This document shows positions 46,120 to 57,144 of a stretch of DNA of 64,000 bases, one piece after another. Source of the stretch: Lonicera japonica (lineage: Eukaryota; Streptophyta; Magnoliopsida; Dipsacales; Caprifoliaceae); contig CM038466.1 of assembly GCA_021464415.1 (NCBI GenBank), positions 24,739,017 through 24,803,016 of the forward strand, written 5' to 3'. The notes below the pieces were generated by a model. It ran no database searches. It saw nothing but the letters and a program-made list of their open reading frames with translations, and was not told where the DNA came from. A program made the position numbers and the translations under genes. Within the stretch, counting starts at the first letter, position 1. The number at the start of each line of letters is the position of its first letter.

Positions 46120-46800
46120 GCTCTCACCACCCAGATAATCAAATACCATCCCCCTGATAATATCCCCAATCTCAGCACCAAGATCACAAATATGCTGAGG
46201 ATGATGAAATACTTACCCGGAGCTAGTTTGGGAATGGGACAACCAGGATTACTTCAGGCCTTAGAATCAGTAACGAGGCGCGAAAGAGAAGGGTTGGGGT
46301 ATCGACACACTGAAGAAGACAACCAAGAAAAAAGGGGTCAAGGGCAGTAGTATCCGAGTTTTAACTCTCTTAATGGATTTTTTGTCAAAGAAGGAGAGAA
46401 CTTTCCCTTTTGCGGCTTTCAAGAGCCATGGAAAAACAGCGACGGAGATAACCTTCCAGGATGGAAAATCTTTTATGAAGAGGACCTTTATCTTAAGAAA
46501 AATATTATACACAGCTTCTCTACCAAGTTAACGATCGAGCCGAGAGAAGAAAGCGAAGACAAGGAAGATGAAGAAGAAGAAATGATCAGAGATCTCTTCG
46601 ACATCATGGCCCTAGAGGAGGATGAGCCAAGAGACGACCCTGTACACTTAATACACGCTGATCCAGAGTACTAGAAAAAGGGAGAAAGAGTGAAATTGTA
46701 AGGGTAAGAGATAAGATTGAGGGTAGGACTAAGGAGAAGTCTCTCCTAGATTTACTTTTCAAACTTGATCTGTAAGCACTGTTATTAATGAAGAAGATTC
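46120..46800 (+). pseudogene. gypsy pro-RT spacer with a second G-patch-like motif
   Basis: One broken frame reads MMKYLPGASLGMGQPGLLQAL (46206-46266), a second G-patch-like glycine motif. An acidic segment ending DDPVHLIHADPEY and a stop near 46670 follow. The rest is AT-rich and may be an untranslated link or decayed intron. Confidence 0.6.
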
Positions 46801-48420
46801 TATTTTGCGGTATCCTGTTAGTTCTGATTCTGTAATTACTTATATGGAAATAGAAAGATTAAATGAACACCCTGAATGGGAGGAACAGTGCATACAAAGC
46901 GAGGAATGAGATACTCTTGTGATTAACCTCGGGACGAAAGAGGAAAGGAAAGAGGTCCGTATTGGGGTAAGTCTAAGTGAAACAGAAAGAGAGGAATTCA
47001 CGCAAACTCTGAGTGAGTACGTGGGTATCTTTGCCTGGTCCTATGCCGATATGCCAGGTTTAAACAGCCAGATAGTCATGCACGAAGTACACACCAGGCC
47101 GGAGTACAGGCCCGTTAAGCAGAAATTGAGAAAACTTACGCCTGAGTTGTCCTTGAAGGTAAAAAAAGAAGTGATGAAACAACTGAGTGTGGGGTTCTTA
47201 CGAGTGATCAAGTACCCTTCATGGTTAGCCAACATTGTGCCCGTTCCAAAGACAAATGGGAAGGTCTGTATGTGTGTAGATTATCGAGATCTCAATAAGG
47301 CTTGCCCAAAAAACGATTTCCCATTACCTAACATCGATTTGATAGTGGATAATACCGCCAACCATGCCTTGAAGTCATTTGTGGACGGTTTTTTCGGGTA
47401 TAATCAGATCAAGATGCACTCAGATCACCAAGATAAAATAGTATTTATCACGCCATGGGGAACATACTGCTACACCGTTATGCCATTCAGACTGAAGAAT
47501 GCCGGGGCAACATATCAGAGGGCAGTTACAGCTATCTTCCACGACATGATTCACAAAGAAGTAGAAGTATATATGGACGATATGATAATCAAGTCAAAAG
47601 AGAGGGAAGGTCATGTACCAACATTACGGGCCTTTTTTGACCGACTCCGCTAGTACCAAATGAGACTTAACCCATAGAAGTGCGTGTTCGGGGTAACCAA
47701 GGGAAAACTCTTGGGCTATGTCGTCAGTAAAAAGGGAATCGAGGTAGACCCTGCCAAGGTTTGAGCTGTCCAAGAAATGCCCAAGCCTCGTACCGAGAAA
47801 GAAGTCTGAGGATTTTTAGGTAATTTGCAGTACATCAGCAAGTTCATCTCTCAGCTTACTCAGACTTGCGAACCTATCTTCAAACTCCTAAGGAAGTCTT
47901 CACTAGGAGAATGGGACGATCAGTGTCAAAAGGCTTTTGATCGAATCAAAGACTACCTTTCCAAACTCCCAGTGTTAGCCCTACCACAGACCGGACTGCC
48001 ACTAATTCTATACCTGACCGTTATCGATTCGGCTGTAGGGGCCATGCTAGCCCAACATCTGACCGATACACGAAAAGAACAGGCCATCTACTACATCAGC
48101 AAGAAACTGTCCCCATTTGAGATAAACTACACGCCATTGGAAAAATCATGCACCGCTCTTGTTTGGATAACACAAAAATTAAGGCACTACATGCTGGTTT
48201 TCCCGATTATCCTGGTGTCACAAATAGATCTGCTGAAATACCTCTTCGAAAAACCAGCTCTCTCAAACCGTATGGCAAAATGGTTATTTATACTCTCCGA
48301 ATTTGACATCACCTACATGACCCAGAAGGCAGTCAAAAGTAAGATCATAGCTGACTACCTAGCCTATAATCCAATATTAGGGGACATGTTTGAAGAAGCC
48401 GAGTTTTCGAACAAAACTAT
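46801..48420 (+). pseudogene. gypsy reverse transcriptase and RNase H
   Basis: The frame 46919-47653 has MCVDYRDLNKACPKNDFPLP, FFGYNQIKM and the catalytic VYMDDMIIKSK, so the RT core is whole. It then meets a TAG at 47651 and further stops at about 47677, 47762 and 47807 before reopening at 47825. There, QKAFDRIKDYLSKLPVLA and KLSPFEINYTPLEKSC mark the gypsy RNase H. Most stops are single-base changes of sense codons. Confidence 0.9.
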
Positions 48421-48960
48421 CATGAATGTCAAGATTAATGAAGACTGGAAACTATACTTTGACGGGGCCGCCAACCGAAATGAGAACGGGATAGGCATCC
48501 TGTTAGTCTCTTCAGACCAAACTCACTCCCTGGTATCATATCGTCTAGACTTCTTCTGCACCAACAACATGGCCGAGTATGAAGCCTGTATAATCGGATT
48601 AGAGATCGCGCTCCAAAGGGGTATAAAGAGAATACAAGTGTACGGAGATTCAGCATTAGTGGTCCACCAAATTCTGAAGGAATGAAAGATCAGAGATGAA
48701 AAGTTAGTCCCCTACCTTGCTCGGCTGGAGGAGGTCGCAGGAAGATTTAAGCATTCGAAGTTCTACTATGTCCGCAGGTCACAAAACAGTTTTGCTGACG
48801 CACTAGCAACCCTGGCATCTATGATCGATATCCCGGAGGGGATGAAAGAAATAACTCTTACCGTACAAAGAAGATCAGGACCAGCACACTGCATGGCCCT
48901 TGATGTAGAGAATGAAAAAAATGGGAACTCAACCACTTGGTTTTATGACATCTAGAATCT
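48421..48960 (+). pseudogene. gypsy second (archaeal-type) RNase H
   Basis: WKLYFDGAANRNENGIGIL, NMAEYEACIIGLEIAL and VYGDSALVV show the catalytic D-E-D pattern of an RVT_3/aRNH domain, and the tail reads FADALATLAS. It is open to 48685, with a TGA there and a TAG near 48954. A second RNase H after the RT module is the signature of the Tat lineage. Confidence 0.88.
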
Positions 48961-50182
48961 GTTGAAAAATCATCAGTATCCCGAGCAAACAGATAAGAGA
49001 ACGCGGGTCACGCTCAGGAGATTAGCATCAAGGTTCATACTTTGTGCCGAAAGGCTGTATAAGAGGAACTACGATGGGACCCATCTCCAATATCTCACTG
49101 AAGAAGAATCTATCAAAGTGATGGATCAGATACATGGGGGCGATTGTGGACCTCATATGAGCGGCCATACACTTGCCCGCAAAATCATCATACAAGGTTA
49201 TTACTGGTCTACCTTGCAGAATAACTACGTTAACCACATACGCCGTTGTCACAAGTGTCAAATCTACGCTAAATCTCAGAAGCTTCCTCCGAAAGAATTG
49301 TACAACATGACTGCTCCCTGGCCTTTCGCAACTTGGGGAATCGACATCATTGGGAAGATTTCGCCCAAAGCCAGCAACGGCCATGAATTCATACTAGTGG
49401 CCATCGATTACTTCACTAAATGGGTAGAGGCCGAGTCTTTTCAAACCCTTGACGCCAGAAAACTTGCCCAATTCATCAGACGGAATATCATCTGTCGGTA
49501 TGGGGTCCCACATGAGATCATCTCGGACAACGGCACTCACTTCGAAGGAGAGGCTAATACAGTCATAGAGGAATACATTATTACTCGACACAGATCTTCG
49601 CCATATAGACCACAAACCAATAGGACAGTTGAGGCCGCCAACAAGAATCTGAAAAATATCCTAAGCAAGATGACCGACACCTGTCGAGACTGGCCGAAAA
49701 AATTACCATATGCATTGTGGGGATACCGCACCACCGAGAAGGTCTCCACCAGGGCAACCCCGTTTTCCCTTACATACGGGATAGAAGCAGTCCTCCCTGT
49801 TGAATTAGAAGTCCCCTCCCTCAGAGTAATGCTAGAGAATTAAGTTAATGAGCTGGAATGGGTCCAGGCACGTTATAACGAGCTGGCCTTGCTAGATGAG
49901 AAGAGATTGAGAGCCGCGTATCACCATCAAGGGTATTAGAAGAGAATTGGTCGAGCATTTAACCAGAAAGTAAAGACTCGGGGTATCAATGAGAACGACA
50001 TCGTATTGAAAGAAATTCGAGAGCCAGCCAGAGACCCAAGGGAAAAGTTCGGGCAGAAGTGGACGGGGCCATACATCGTCAAAGAGATTGATACAAGGGG
50101 TGCCGCCATACTCACAGACTTGGACGGACAATTACTGCATGCACCAATCAACATGGATCGATTGGAGAAGTATTACCAATAG
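48961..50182 (+). pseudogene. gypsy integrase
   Basis: The HHCC zinc domain (HGGDCGPHMSGHTLA... CHKC) is followed by the DDE core: GIDIIGK, IISDNGTHFEG and the region with glutamate in TVEAANKNLKNIL. The main frame runs 48962-49843. After a stop at 49841, the C-terminal part continues (QKVKTRGINENDIV, FGQKWTGPYIVKE) and ends NMDRLEKYYQ with TAG at 50180. No chromodomain follows. Confidence 0.88.
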
Positions 50183-50568
50183 ATGTAACATGTATAGATA
50201 AGAACTACGTAAACCTGAGCCCCAACTCAAATTTGTGTTTTTGAAAAATAAAAAGGAGAACGTAGGCAACCTGAGAAGTGACTTCAGGCTCGGTTTAAAC
50301 ATTGTAAAGAAATTTATTTCTCATAAACAGTCTCTCGTTTATTTTTAAGGTGGTTCAGAACACCGAAAATTACAAAGGAGATACAACATACAAAAAAAAT
50401 CTAATCCCTAGGGGTTGGCCAAGTAGGGTCCTCAGCGGCCAAATCAATTCGAGCCTCATTCAGGATCTAGTACGCAAAGACGATGCTCTCCTCTGTGGGC
50501 TCAAAATTCATAAACCGGAACCATTCCATTTGGAAGTGATCATCAATCAGCTCCCTTTCTAAAGACCC

Positions 50569-51656
50569 TCAACGAGAACGGATGATGTCAGCCCGGAGGG
50601 GCCTAGAAATACCAAAACGGGCATAGTTGAACTGACGAGTCAGTCGAGCGCGCCACATTCTCTCCACTGATAAAGAAATATGATGGGTCACAAACTTAGA
50701 CTCGGAAGAGAAGTTGTTCAAGCCGAGGAGAATATCCTGAGAAACGTTGAACTTCCGAAGAAGACGTCCTGGGAGATAAAAGGAAGTGAACCAGAGCCCA
50801 CGGAGCCGAACGTAATTCTGCCCCCTGGTACTCAGCACTATTGCCCTCAGTTTCCACCAAGGAATGTTCCACCGAATAGCTCAAAAATTCTCTAAAAACC
50901 ACACCGTCTAATCAGAGGAAGACATGGTCAAAGCACCAAAGAGGAGACGACGAAAGAAGTGCGTCGGGTTGTCAAGCCGAACCTCGTTGAAACCCACCGA
51001 TCGAAAACGCTCCAATAGCTATATGTATAGCAAACGCGGACTACCCCTGAAGAAGGGTAAAGCTCCCCTTTGAAGATCATCTAGACTGTTAATAGTCTCT
51101 ACAAGAACGATAGGTACTATAGACTCCCCATTCCTAGCATGATAAATCAAACTCAGAATAGTCGGATCAACACGAGAAGAGCCCGTCACCAGTAGCATAT
51201 CAGAGACAAGGCAAATCAAGGCCGCCGCGATACGCCCCACGCTATAAAAAGCTCTCTCTTCATAACGATGAAAGAACCTCACCATTTTGTAGAGGTCAAA
51301 AAGCCCGTCGATAATAAAACCATCACAGACCGCTTGGGAATGGATAACAAAGCGATCAGTATATCTCGAGAATCAATTTTTTCTATAGGAACAGCCATTG
51401 GGAGACGAACATCAGAACGCAACAGCCAAGAAAACTCCTCATAAGTTGGGCAGAGCTCATCTAGCCCGAAACGGAAAAGATGATCCGCAGGGTTCCAAAA
51501 ATACAAAGCGCCTAACAAAAAGGAAAAATCTACAGGACGATGGCACTAGCCCGCTAAAGGACTGAGTGCACCAAAATTCAAACCATTCTAAGAAGATATC
51601 AGAGTATCTCGGGCTTCAACATAAGAAAAATCAGAATTTGTGCAATAAAAAGACAT
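50569..51656 (-). pseudogene. antisense ORF (aORF) with plant-mobile-domain / DUF7745-like sequence
   Basis: On the minus strand, translation from the ATG at 51656 gives MSFYCTNSDFSYVEAR, then (after two TAGs) YFWNPADHLFRFGLDELCPT and EEFSWLLRSDVRLP. After one frameshift near 51280 it gives RAFYSVGRIAAALICLVSD, SIVPIVLVETINSLDD and FFRGSPRLLYIWLLERF. It runs on to GLWFTSFYLPGRLLRKF and ends at 50569. The pattern of short hydrophobic helices and LLxIWLLEx resembles DUF7745/plant mobile domain proteins, which occur in some Tat-lineage elements. The role is unknown. It is separate from pol and has its own upstream TATA. Confidence 0.65.
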
Positions 51657-51689
51657 TTTGGGAAAAGTGTGGGGATGAAGGAAGGAGGA

Positions 51690-51772
51690 TAGGTATATTT
51701 ATAGTAAAAAAGATGGTCCTGTACCTGTTTGTCACGCGACAACCTATATCCAAGAGGGATTGTTGCGTGACA
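51690..51772 (-). promoter_or_regulatory. putative aORF promoter with two TGTCGCGCGACA-type palindromes
   Basis: On the minus strand, degenerate palindromes at 51761-51772 (TGTCACGCAACA) and 51730-51741 (TGTCGCGTGACA) precede TATAAATA at 51696-51703. This TATA is 40 bp upstream of the aORF ATG. The layout copies that of the element's own LTR. Confidence 0.6.
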
Positions 51773-52261
51773 ATCCTCTCTGGTGTAACCCTGTTTTTGC
51801 CTTTCTTACACAAAAAAGTCATTTTTGCCAAAAAAATTACTTTTGAATGCATTTGTGCTCACTATGTTCTTTTGTAGGGACCCTAAGTACCACTGCGTTA
51901 CAAGGTATGGCTCCTAAATTACTGATTCATATAAATATATTTGTCATCACAAATAGGGAATAAATATATATCATTAGACACAAATAATTTTTTTTCATAA
52001 AATCCAATAAAGGAACTGTTTTCAAAACTAAATCTTTGTCTACATGTCTAAAAAATAAAATTACATATCTGTCTGAACTAACTAAATGCAAAAAGGAAAA
52101 GCTAATCTATCCGAGCGCGCTTCGATACGCTCCCACTATCACCCGAACCCTCCTCAAGAGAAGGATCAACCACTGGGACACCCTGAGCTGCTACCTAAGA
52201 AGGCCCCATCGATTGAACCGGAGCCGTAGCATAAGTACGGACACCCAGAGGGTCCACAATA

Positions 52262-53000
52262 GCCCTCCCAGAGAGGCAAAGTGTCGCAATGGTAGTCCTC
52301 CCACCTGATGCAAGAAGATCAAAAAGCCCTCCCATAGAGGCACAATATAGCAATTGTAGTCATCCCACCTGAGGCGAGAAGAGCAAAGCCATCCAAGAGA
52401 GGCAAAATGTAGCAATGGTAGTCCTCCCACCTGAGGCGAGAAGAGCAAAGCCCTCCCAGAGAGGCAAAGTGTAGTAATGGTAGTCCTCCCACCTGAGGCA
52501 AGAAGATCAAAAAGCCCTCCCAGAGAGGCACAGTGTAGCAATGGTAGTCCTCCCACCTGAGGCGAGAATAGCAAAGCCCTCCCAGAGAAGCAAAGTGTAG
52601 CAATGGTAGTCCTCCCACCTGAGGCGAGAAGAGTAAAGCCCTCCCAAAGAGGCAAAGTGTAGCAATGGTAGTCCTCCCACATGAGGTGAGAAGTTCAAAA
52701 AGCCCTCCCAGAGAGGCAAAGTGTAGCAATGGTAGTCCTCCCACCTGAGGCGAGAAGATCAAAAGCCCTTCCAGAGAGGCACATTGTAGCAATATTAGTC
52801 CTCCCACCTGAGGCGAGAATATCAAAAAAAGCCCTCCCAGAGAGGCACAGTGGAGCAATGGTAGTCTTCCCACATGAGGCGAGAAGAACAAAGCCCTCCC
52901 AGAGAGGCACAATGTAGCAACGAAAGTCCTCGAAAGAGGCAATGAGGTAACAAAAGCCCTCTCCGGAGGCAAAACCAAAAACAAAGCCCTCTCCAGAGGC
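52262..53000 (+). repeat. 62-65-bp minisatellite, 11 full units plus truncated units
   Basis: Units start GCCCTCCCAGAGAGGC at 52262, 52326, 52388, 52450, 52514, 52576, 52638, 52702, 52764, 52831 and 52893, each containing ATGGTAGTCCTCCCACCTGA. Shorter GCCCTCTCCGGAGGC units follow from about 52950. The long minus-strand ORFs across it simply reflect the repeat. Confidence 0.93.
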
Positions 53001-53118
53001 ATTCACGAACACTTTTTGCATACACACACTTCCTTAGAGTTCTTGCTGGAGCCATAGACCACAGTCTCTTCCAGTCACCTCAAATCCTTGCAAGCAAGGA
53101 GCTTGAGTCGAGAGGGTC

Positions 53119-54635
53119 TGTAGACCTCCCGATCCGTGACCCTTGGTAAAACCCTAACAACCTTCGAGAAGTACTGTTTTTGGAATCCGGAACCCACCCG
53201 AACACCTGAAACTGCCCCAAAAGGTTTTGCTGGCCAAACAAACCTGCTTTTAAAGAGAAATGTCGCACGACAAAGTAGTATGTCGCGCGACATACTCCAT
53301 TGTGTCGTGCGACAAACCCCCCTGACACCAGACCATCCACTCTCTGACACATCAGTCCGTCAGAAACATCACTTCAGCCGTTTGTCGCGCGACATGGTAC
53401 ACATTGTCGCGCGACACATGCCCTTTTTTGGGAAGTGTCGCGCGACAATCCCTATCCACCACTATAAATAGGCCAACACCCCCCAAGGGTTCAAGACAGC
53501 AACTTGGGATTGAAGAATTATTGGCTTATATCTAATTTTATAGTCTTTCATCAAGCATTCTCGATTATTGTCTTATTTCTAAAGAATTATCGAATCTATT
53601 ATCGACACTCGGCGTGTCCCGTCTCTAGAATCGAATTCTCAAAAATTCTAAAGAAGGAAAAGATTATTATCGCCAGAGATTTCTCTGTCGTATTATATTT
53701 TCTTTCTTATTACTATTCTTGTCAGGAAGGTAAAGAAAGTCTCTTCTAGTATTTAACATTAAATATCTGTGTACTGGTTTTTCTTCTGTTGTTTTGTCCA
53801 CGTTTTATTTGAATGAACTTATTGCCAAGTTACAAATAGTCTACTATTTTCAAAATAAAAGGCCCTGATAAAACCATTTGCAAAACCAGAAGAATAAGTA
53901 CATTATCATTCGGATAAAATCCTGTTTTCAAAACCCGGACCGGTAAAACTTACTTAGGAATTAAAAACCCGATATATCCTATCTCTTTCATAGATTGTGA
54001 TATGTCTGGTAGAACTCCCCTCAAAAGTTCTAATTCTATATTAAATTAGTCCTGATACAAGATTCGAACTTTTTCAAAAGAAGTTAGAAACCGTCATTAT
54101 CTGAGAAATAATACGGGAAAATTTTCCTGAAATAAAACAACCTTTTGTCACTTGTATTTACATCTTTTAAAAACAAAACACTGGATCTCGGAACACAAAG
54201 GATTTTACCCCTTTTCCCGCTTTCTCTAGAAATTAGGATTTTTCACTTGAATAGTAGTAGACTATCAGTAAAAGCATCCAAGTTTTTTAACATAAAATAA
54301 ACATATAAGACCACTAGAGACTGAAAGGGCAGAATGGGTGCTTAACACCTTCCCAATCAGTAACATAGTTTCCGAACCCTATAGAATCTTGGTTTCGTAG
54401 ACAAACGTGTAAAGAAATGCTTATCTGTAACCTTTCCTCTTACACTTGTCCGTTTTCTCGTAAAACGTACTGGCGACTTTAAACGAACCCTCTTGTATCT
54501 AGAAATAGAATATAGGGACACCTGATATGGAAATATCAACACGACAAAGCAAATGGAACGACGAAATTTTTTTTTACGTTTCAGACGCCCAAGGACGGGA
54601 GCGAGACCCGGGGGTCGCATTTGCGTATTCTCACA
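53119..54635 (+). repeat. gypsy 3' LTR
   Basis: TGTAGACCTCCCGATCCG... to ...GCGTATTCTCACA, followed by CTTGG. Its six palindromes (53261, 53281, 53303, 53383, 53405, 53436) are better preserved than in the 5' LTR; TATAAATA is at 53463-53470. Confidence 0.92.
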
Positions 54636-54866
54636 CTTGGTAAGGTTTTTAACGAGGTAACGATACGTACAAACTCTATTGATCAAAGTAAGGATCAAAT
54701 GAAAATATAGATTCAATGGAGGAAGTCTAACATGATTGTCATAATGTTGTACACTTTTTCCTTCGATCAAGGTTATTTTTTTCCACAGGATTTTTGTTAC
54801 TTGACAAGGTTTTAATGAGGCAACAAGACATGTACCACTTTATCTCCGACTTAGCACAAGGGGGAG
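54636..54866 (+). other. copia 3' UTR, continuation after the gypsy insertion
   Basis: Resumes with CTTGG (target duplication) TAAGGTTTTTAACGAGGTAA, then contains the third copy of the 3' UTR motif and the polypurine tract before the 3' LTR. Confidence 0.8.
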
Positions 54867-55049
54867 TATTAAAGGAAATTACACGTAGTGTGCTACCGTC
54901 AAGATAGAATATGTATTAATGCTTTTACTATGTAAATTATGTATTATGAGCCATATTGGACTTCCTTATAAACTCTATGTACTATTGTATTTTAGTCCTA
55001 TTTAAATGACTTATCTAATGAAAGACTGAGTTGAGTTGTTCCTACAACA
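54867..55049 (+). repeat. copia 3' LTR (183 bp)
   Basis: Preceded by the polypurine tract AAGGGGGAG. It begins TATTAAAGG (the canonical TG has mutated to TA) and ends CCTACAACA before the target duplication AAATA. Confidence 0.9.
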
Positions 55050-55142
55050 AAATAATATTATTTCTTAAATTTTTTGCAAAAAATATTTTCATATAAAACC
55101 TTTTACTGCATTACAATCTTTTAAGATATATTTAATTAAGAG

Positions 55143-55279
55143 CGGAAGAGGTGGCCCAGTGGTAAGCCCCTCCCCCGAACTCCCGGGCAACCGGGGTTCG
55201 AGTGTCACCGGCTGCAGAAATGCAGCTCCCCTTTCCCCCTTCCCCTTAGGTGTAGGAAATTTGATGTGTTCAAAAAAAA
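55143..55279 (+). mobile_element. tRNA-derived SINE with 20-bp target duplication
   Basis: CGGAAGAGGTGGCCCAGTGG contains an A-box-like TGGCCCAGTGG; GGGGTTCGAGTGTC is the B box. The body ends in CAAAAAAAAAA. Perfect copies of AAGATATATTTAATTAAGAG lie at 55123-55142 and 55280-55299, so the copy is young. Confidence 0.92.
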
Positions 55280-55299
55280 AAGATATATTTAATTAAGAG

Positions 55300-57112
55300 T
55301 TATAATTATGTTTGATTACAAGTACACGCTACAAAAGGGATTAGTTTTCAATATATATATATATATATATATAGAAATTAGTGTTTTTGTTTAGCAACGT
55401 AAATGAAAGAATCGCGACTTAATTTTACATTATACCAATCAAGAAGAGAGAAATTAAATATTATTTTTAACGGTCTCAGTTCTTACTAAAATTTTGCTTT
55501 TGCAGTTGATTATATTATAACAACATAAACTTCTCAAGAGAAATATTCAAGTCATTTCTTACGTTAATACATTAGTTAATAAGTTGAGTCTACCAAAAAT
55601 AAAATTTACACAAAATTTGATATTGATCAATTCATGATTAGCATAGTCGTGTATCCTCAATTCATGTCCCAGCAGATTGAGTTTCCGTAAACTTATTCAA
55701 GCAAAAACAAATTGCCATCTAAATTCATATTAGTCAATCCTTAATGTGCGTAAAATAAATGCAATTATACCTAAATCAGACTTATGCAAAAAGGCAAAGA
55801 CTCTATCAGCATGAAAAATATAACATAATTTTTGAATTTTGTACCACACGAGTTTTTTATATATATCTAGACTGACCGTGTAAATTTGCAACTAATGTCA
55901 TGGAAGAATTCTACAAAAGTCAAATTATTTACTAGAAGGGTACTACCAATGCCACACGTCGCAAACTTATAGATTGCTTAATTATTTATATCATTCAATT
56001 TTTTTTTTCCGGGACTATTACATAAATTCGCACGCTCAAATTAATTCAAGATATTTCGAGATGTGGGTGGACTATTTGGTGAGAGTGGGGGTCTGGGATT
56101 TTATTGAGCAACATATGCACCCTACACAGCGGAAAAAAATATAGGTAGGAAACTAGGAATTCATGCATCTTTTAAATACTATTTAATAGACATTATATAT
56201 GGTGGTGACTACTTAAGACAATGTAATTAGGGTTCTATTACTTTAAAATGTACGTATAACCATTTTTGTTTACGTATATGGACCAAATTAGGTGGCTGGC
56301 TAATTAATTAGGAAGCGTATTTTTTTTATGTGAAATTTAATTATGAAAATTGAAGGCAAATAATTTTTTATTTTTATTTTTGCAAATGGTATATGAAAGA
56401 TATTAAAAATCGGGGCTTTTATAATTCACTCCATGACTCTGAATAAAATTTAGGATACAATTCACAACTTACGCTAGATATCGGTTTCATTTAAGAGATA
56501 CTAGTTGCAAACGGTATATATAATTTTGCAAATAGTGTCCTCTAGAGACCACATCTTAAAAATGTTTAAAATTAGGTGTTAAGAAGTATAAGACAAGTTA
56601 ATCAAATCTGCAAATATATCCCTTACTATCATATTACAAATGTACAATTATTAGAAGGACGAACACAACTTTACCTTTGAAAGTAGATTTTATTTTATTT
56701 CAAATTTAGATTTGAGAGATTGAAACATTTTAACTCATAAATCACCAAAAATTTGCAATGTTAGTGCCATTTCATAATCACAACTATCATGGTAAAATGT
56801 TGTACCATAAAAATTAATTTAATGGAAAATCAATAGGTCGCTCTACACGTGGCATGGGCTTATCCTCATATTAGTATACTAATTTACCCTAGTTTTCAAC
56901 TTAAAGTTAAAAGATACTTATAGTACAGAAGCAAGAAAGTAAAATACTTAAGGACGTGGTGGATCTGATCCAATCATAGTTACATTAATTAGACAAAAGT
57001 AGCACCATCAATTTTGTAAACCTAAAATGACACTTGTTGCATAGAAGGATTTTGCTTCACCAATAATGCAAATTGCTACAAAAACTATGATGTGATTACA
57101 CTCAAGTGGCAT

Positions 57113-57144
<32 letters not shown>

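Larger units (their letters stand above)
50183..53118 (+). other. gypsy extended 3' region between pol and 3' LTR
   Basis: About 2.9 kb holding an antisense ORF remnant (50569-51656), its putative promoter (51690-51772), about 480 bp of AT-rich DNA, a 62-65-bp minisatellite and, next to the LTR, the purine-rich GAGTCGAGAGGGTC tract (53105-53118). Confidence 0.8.
41018..54635 (+). mobile_element. full-length Ty3/gypsy retrotransposon, Tat-like, 13.6 kb, TSD CTTGG
   Basis: Two LTRs of ~1.52 kb are flanked by CTTGG at 41013-41017 and 54636-54640. The interior has gag, protease, RT, RNase H, a second archaeal-type RNase H, and integrase, then an extended 3' region with an antisense ORF and a minisatellite. 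Dual RNase H, no chromodomain, large size and 3' minisatellites point to the Tat/Ogre branch. The coding frames carry several stops and frameshifts, so it is probably inactive. Confidence 0.92.
31487..55049 (+). mobile_element. Ty1/copia LTR retrotransposon, decayed and hit by three nested insertions
   Basis: The outer boundaries are two 183-bp LTRs flanked by AAATA at 31482-31486 and 55050-55054. The domain order gag, protease, integrase, RT, RNase H is that of Ty1/copia. It was interrupted by a MULE-like element (32423-33859), a solo gypsy LTR (36926-38486) and a full gypsy element (41018-54635). The remaining copia sequence is about 7 kb, and every ORF has stops or frameshifts, so it is non-autonomous. 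Confidence 0.92.

Noticed and set aside
52262..53000. Regular 62-65-bp repeats looking like a CRISPR array
   Set aside because: The whole unit repeats, with no unique spacers. It lies inside a retrotransposon 3' region, so it is a minisatellite.
52191..53055. Several long minus-strand ORFs (up to 227 codons)
   Set aside because: They run through the minisatellite, whose period avoids stops in several frames, and translate to the same repeated phrase in all of them.
55143..55210. Possible functional tRNA gene
   Set aside because: A and B boxes are present, but the cloverleaf does not close and it is followed by a SINE body, poly(A) tail and target duplication.
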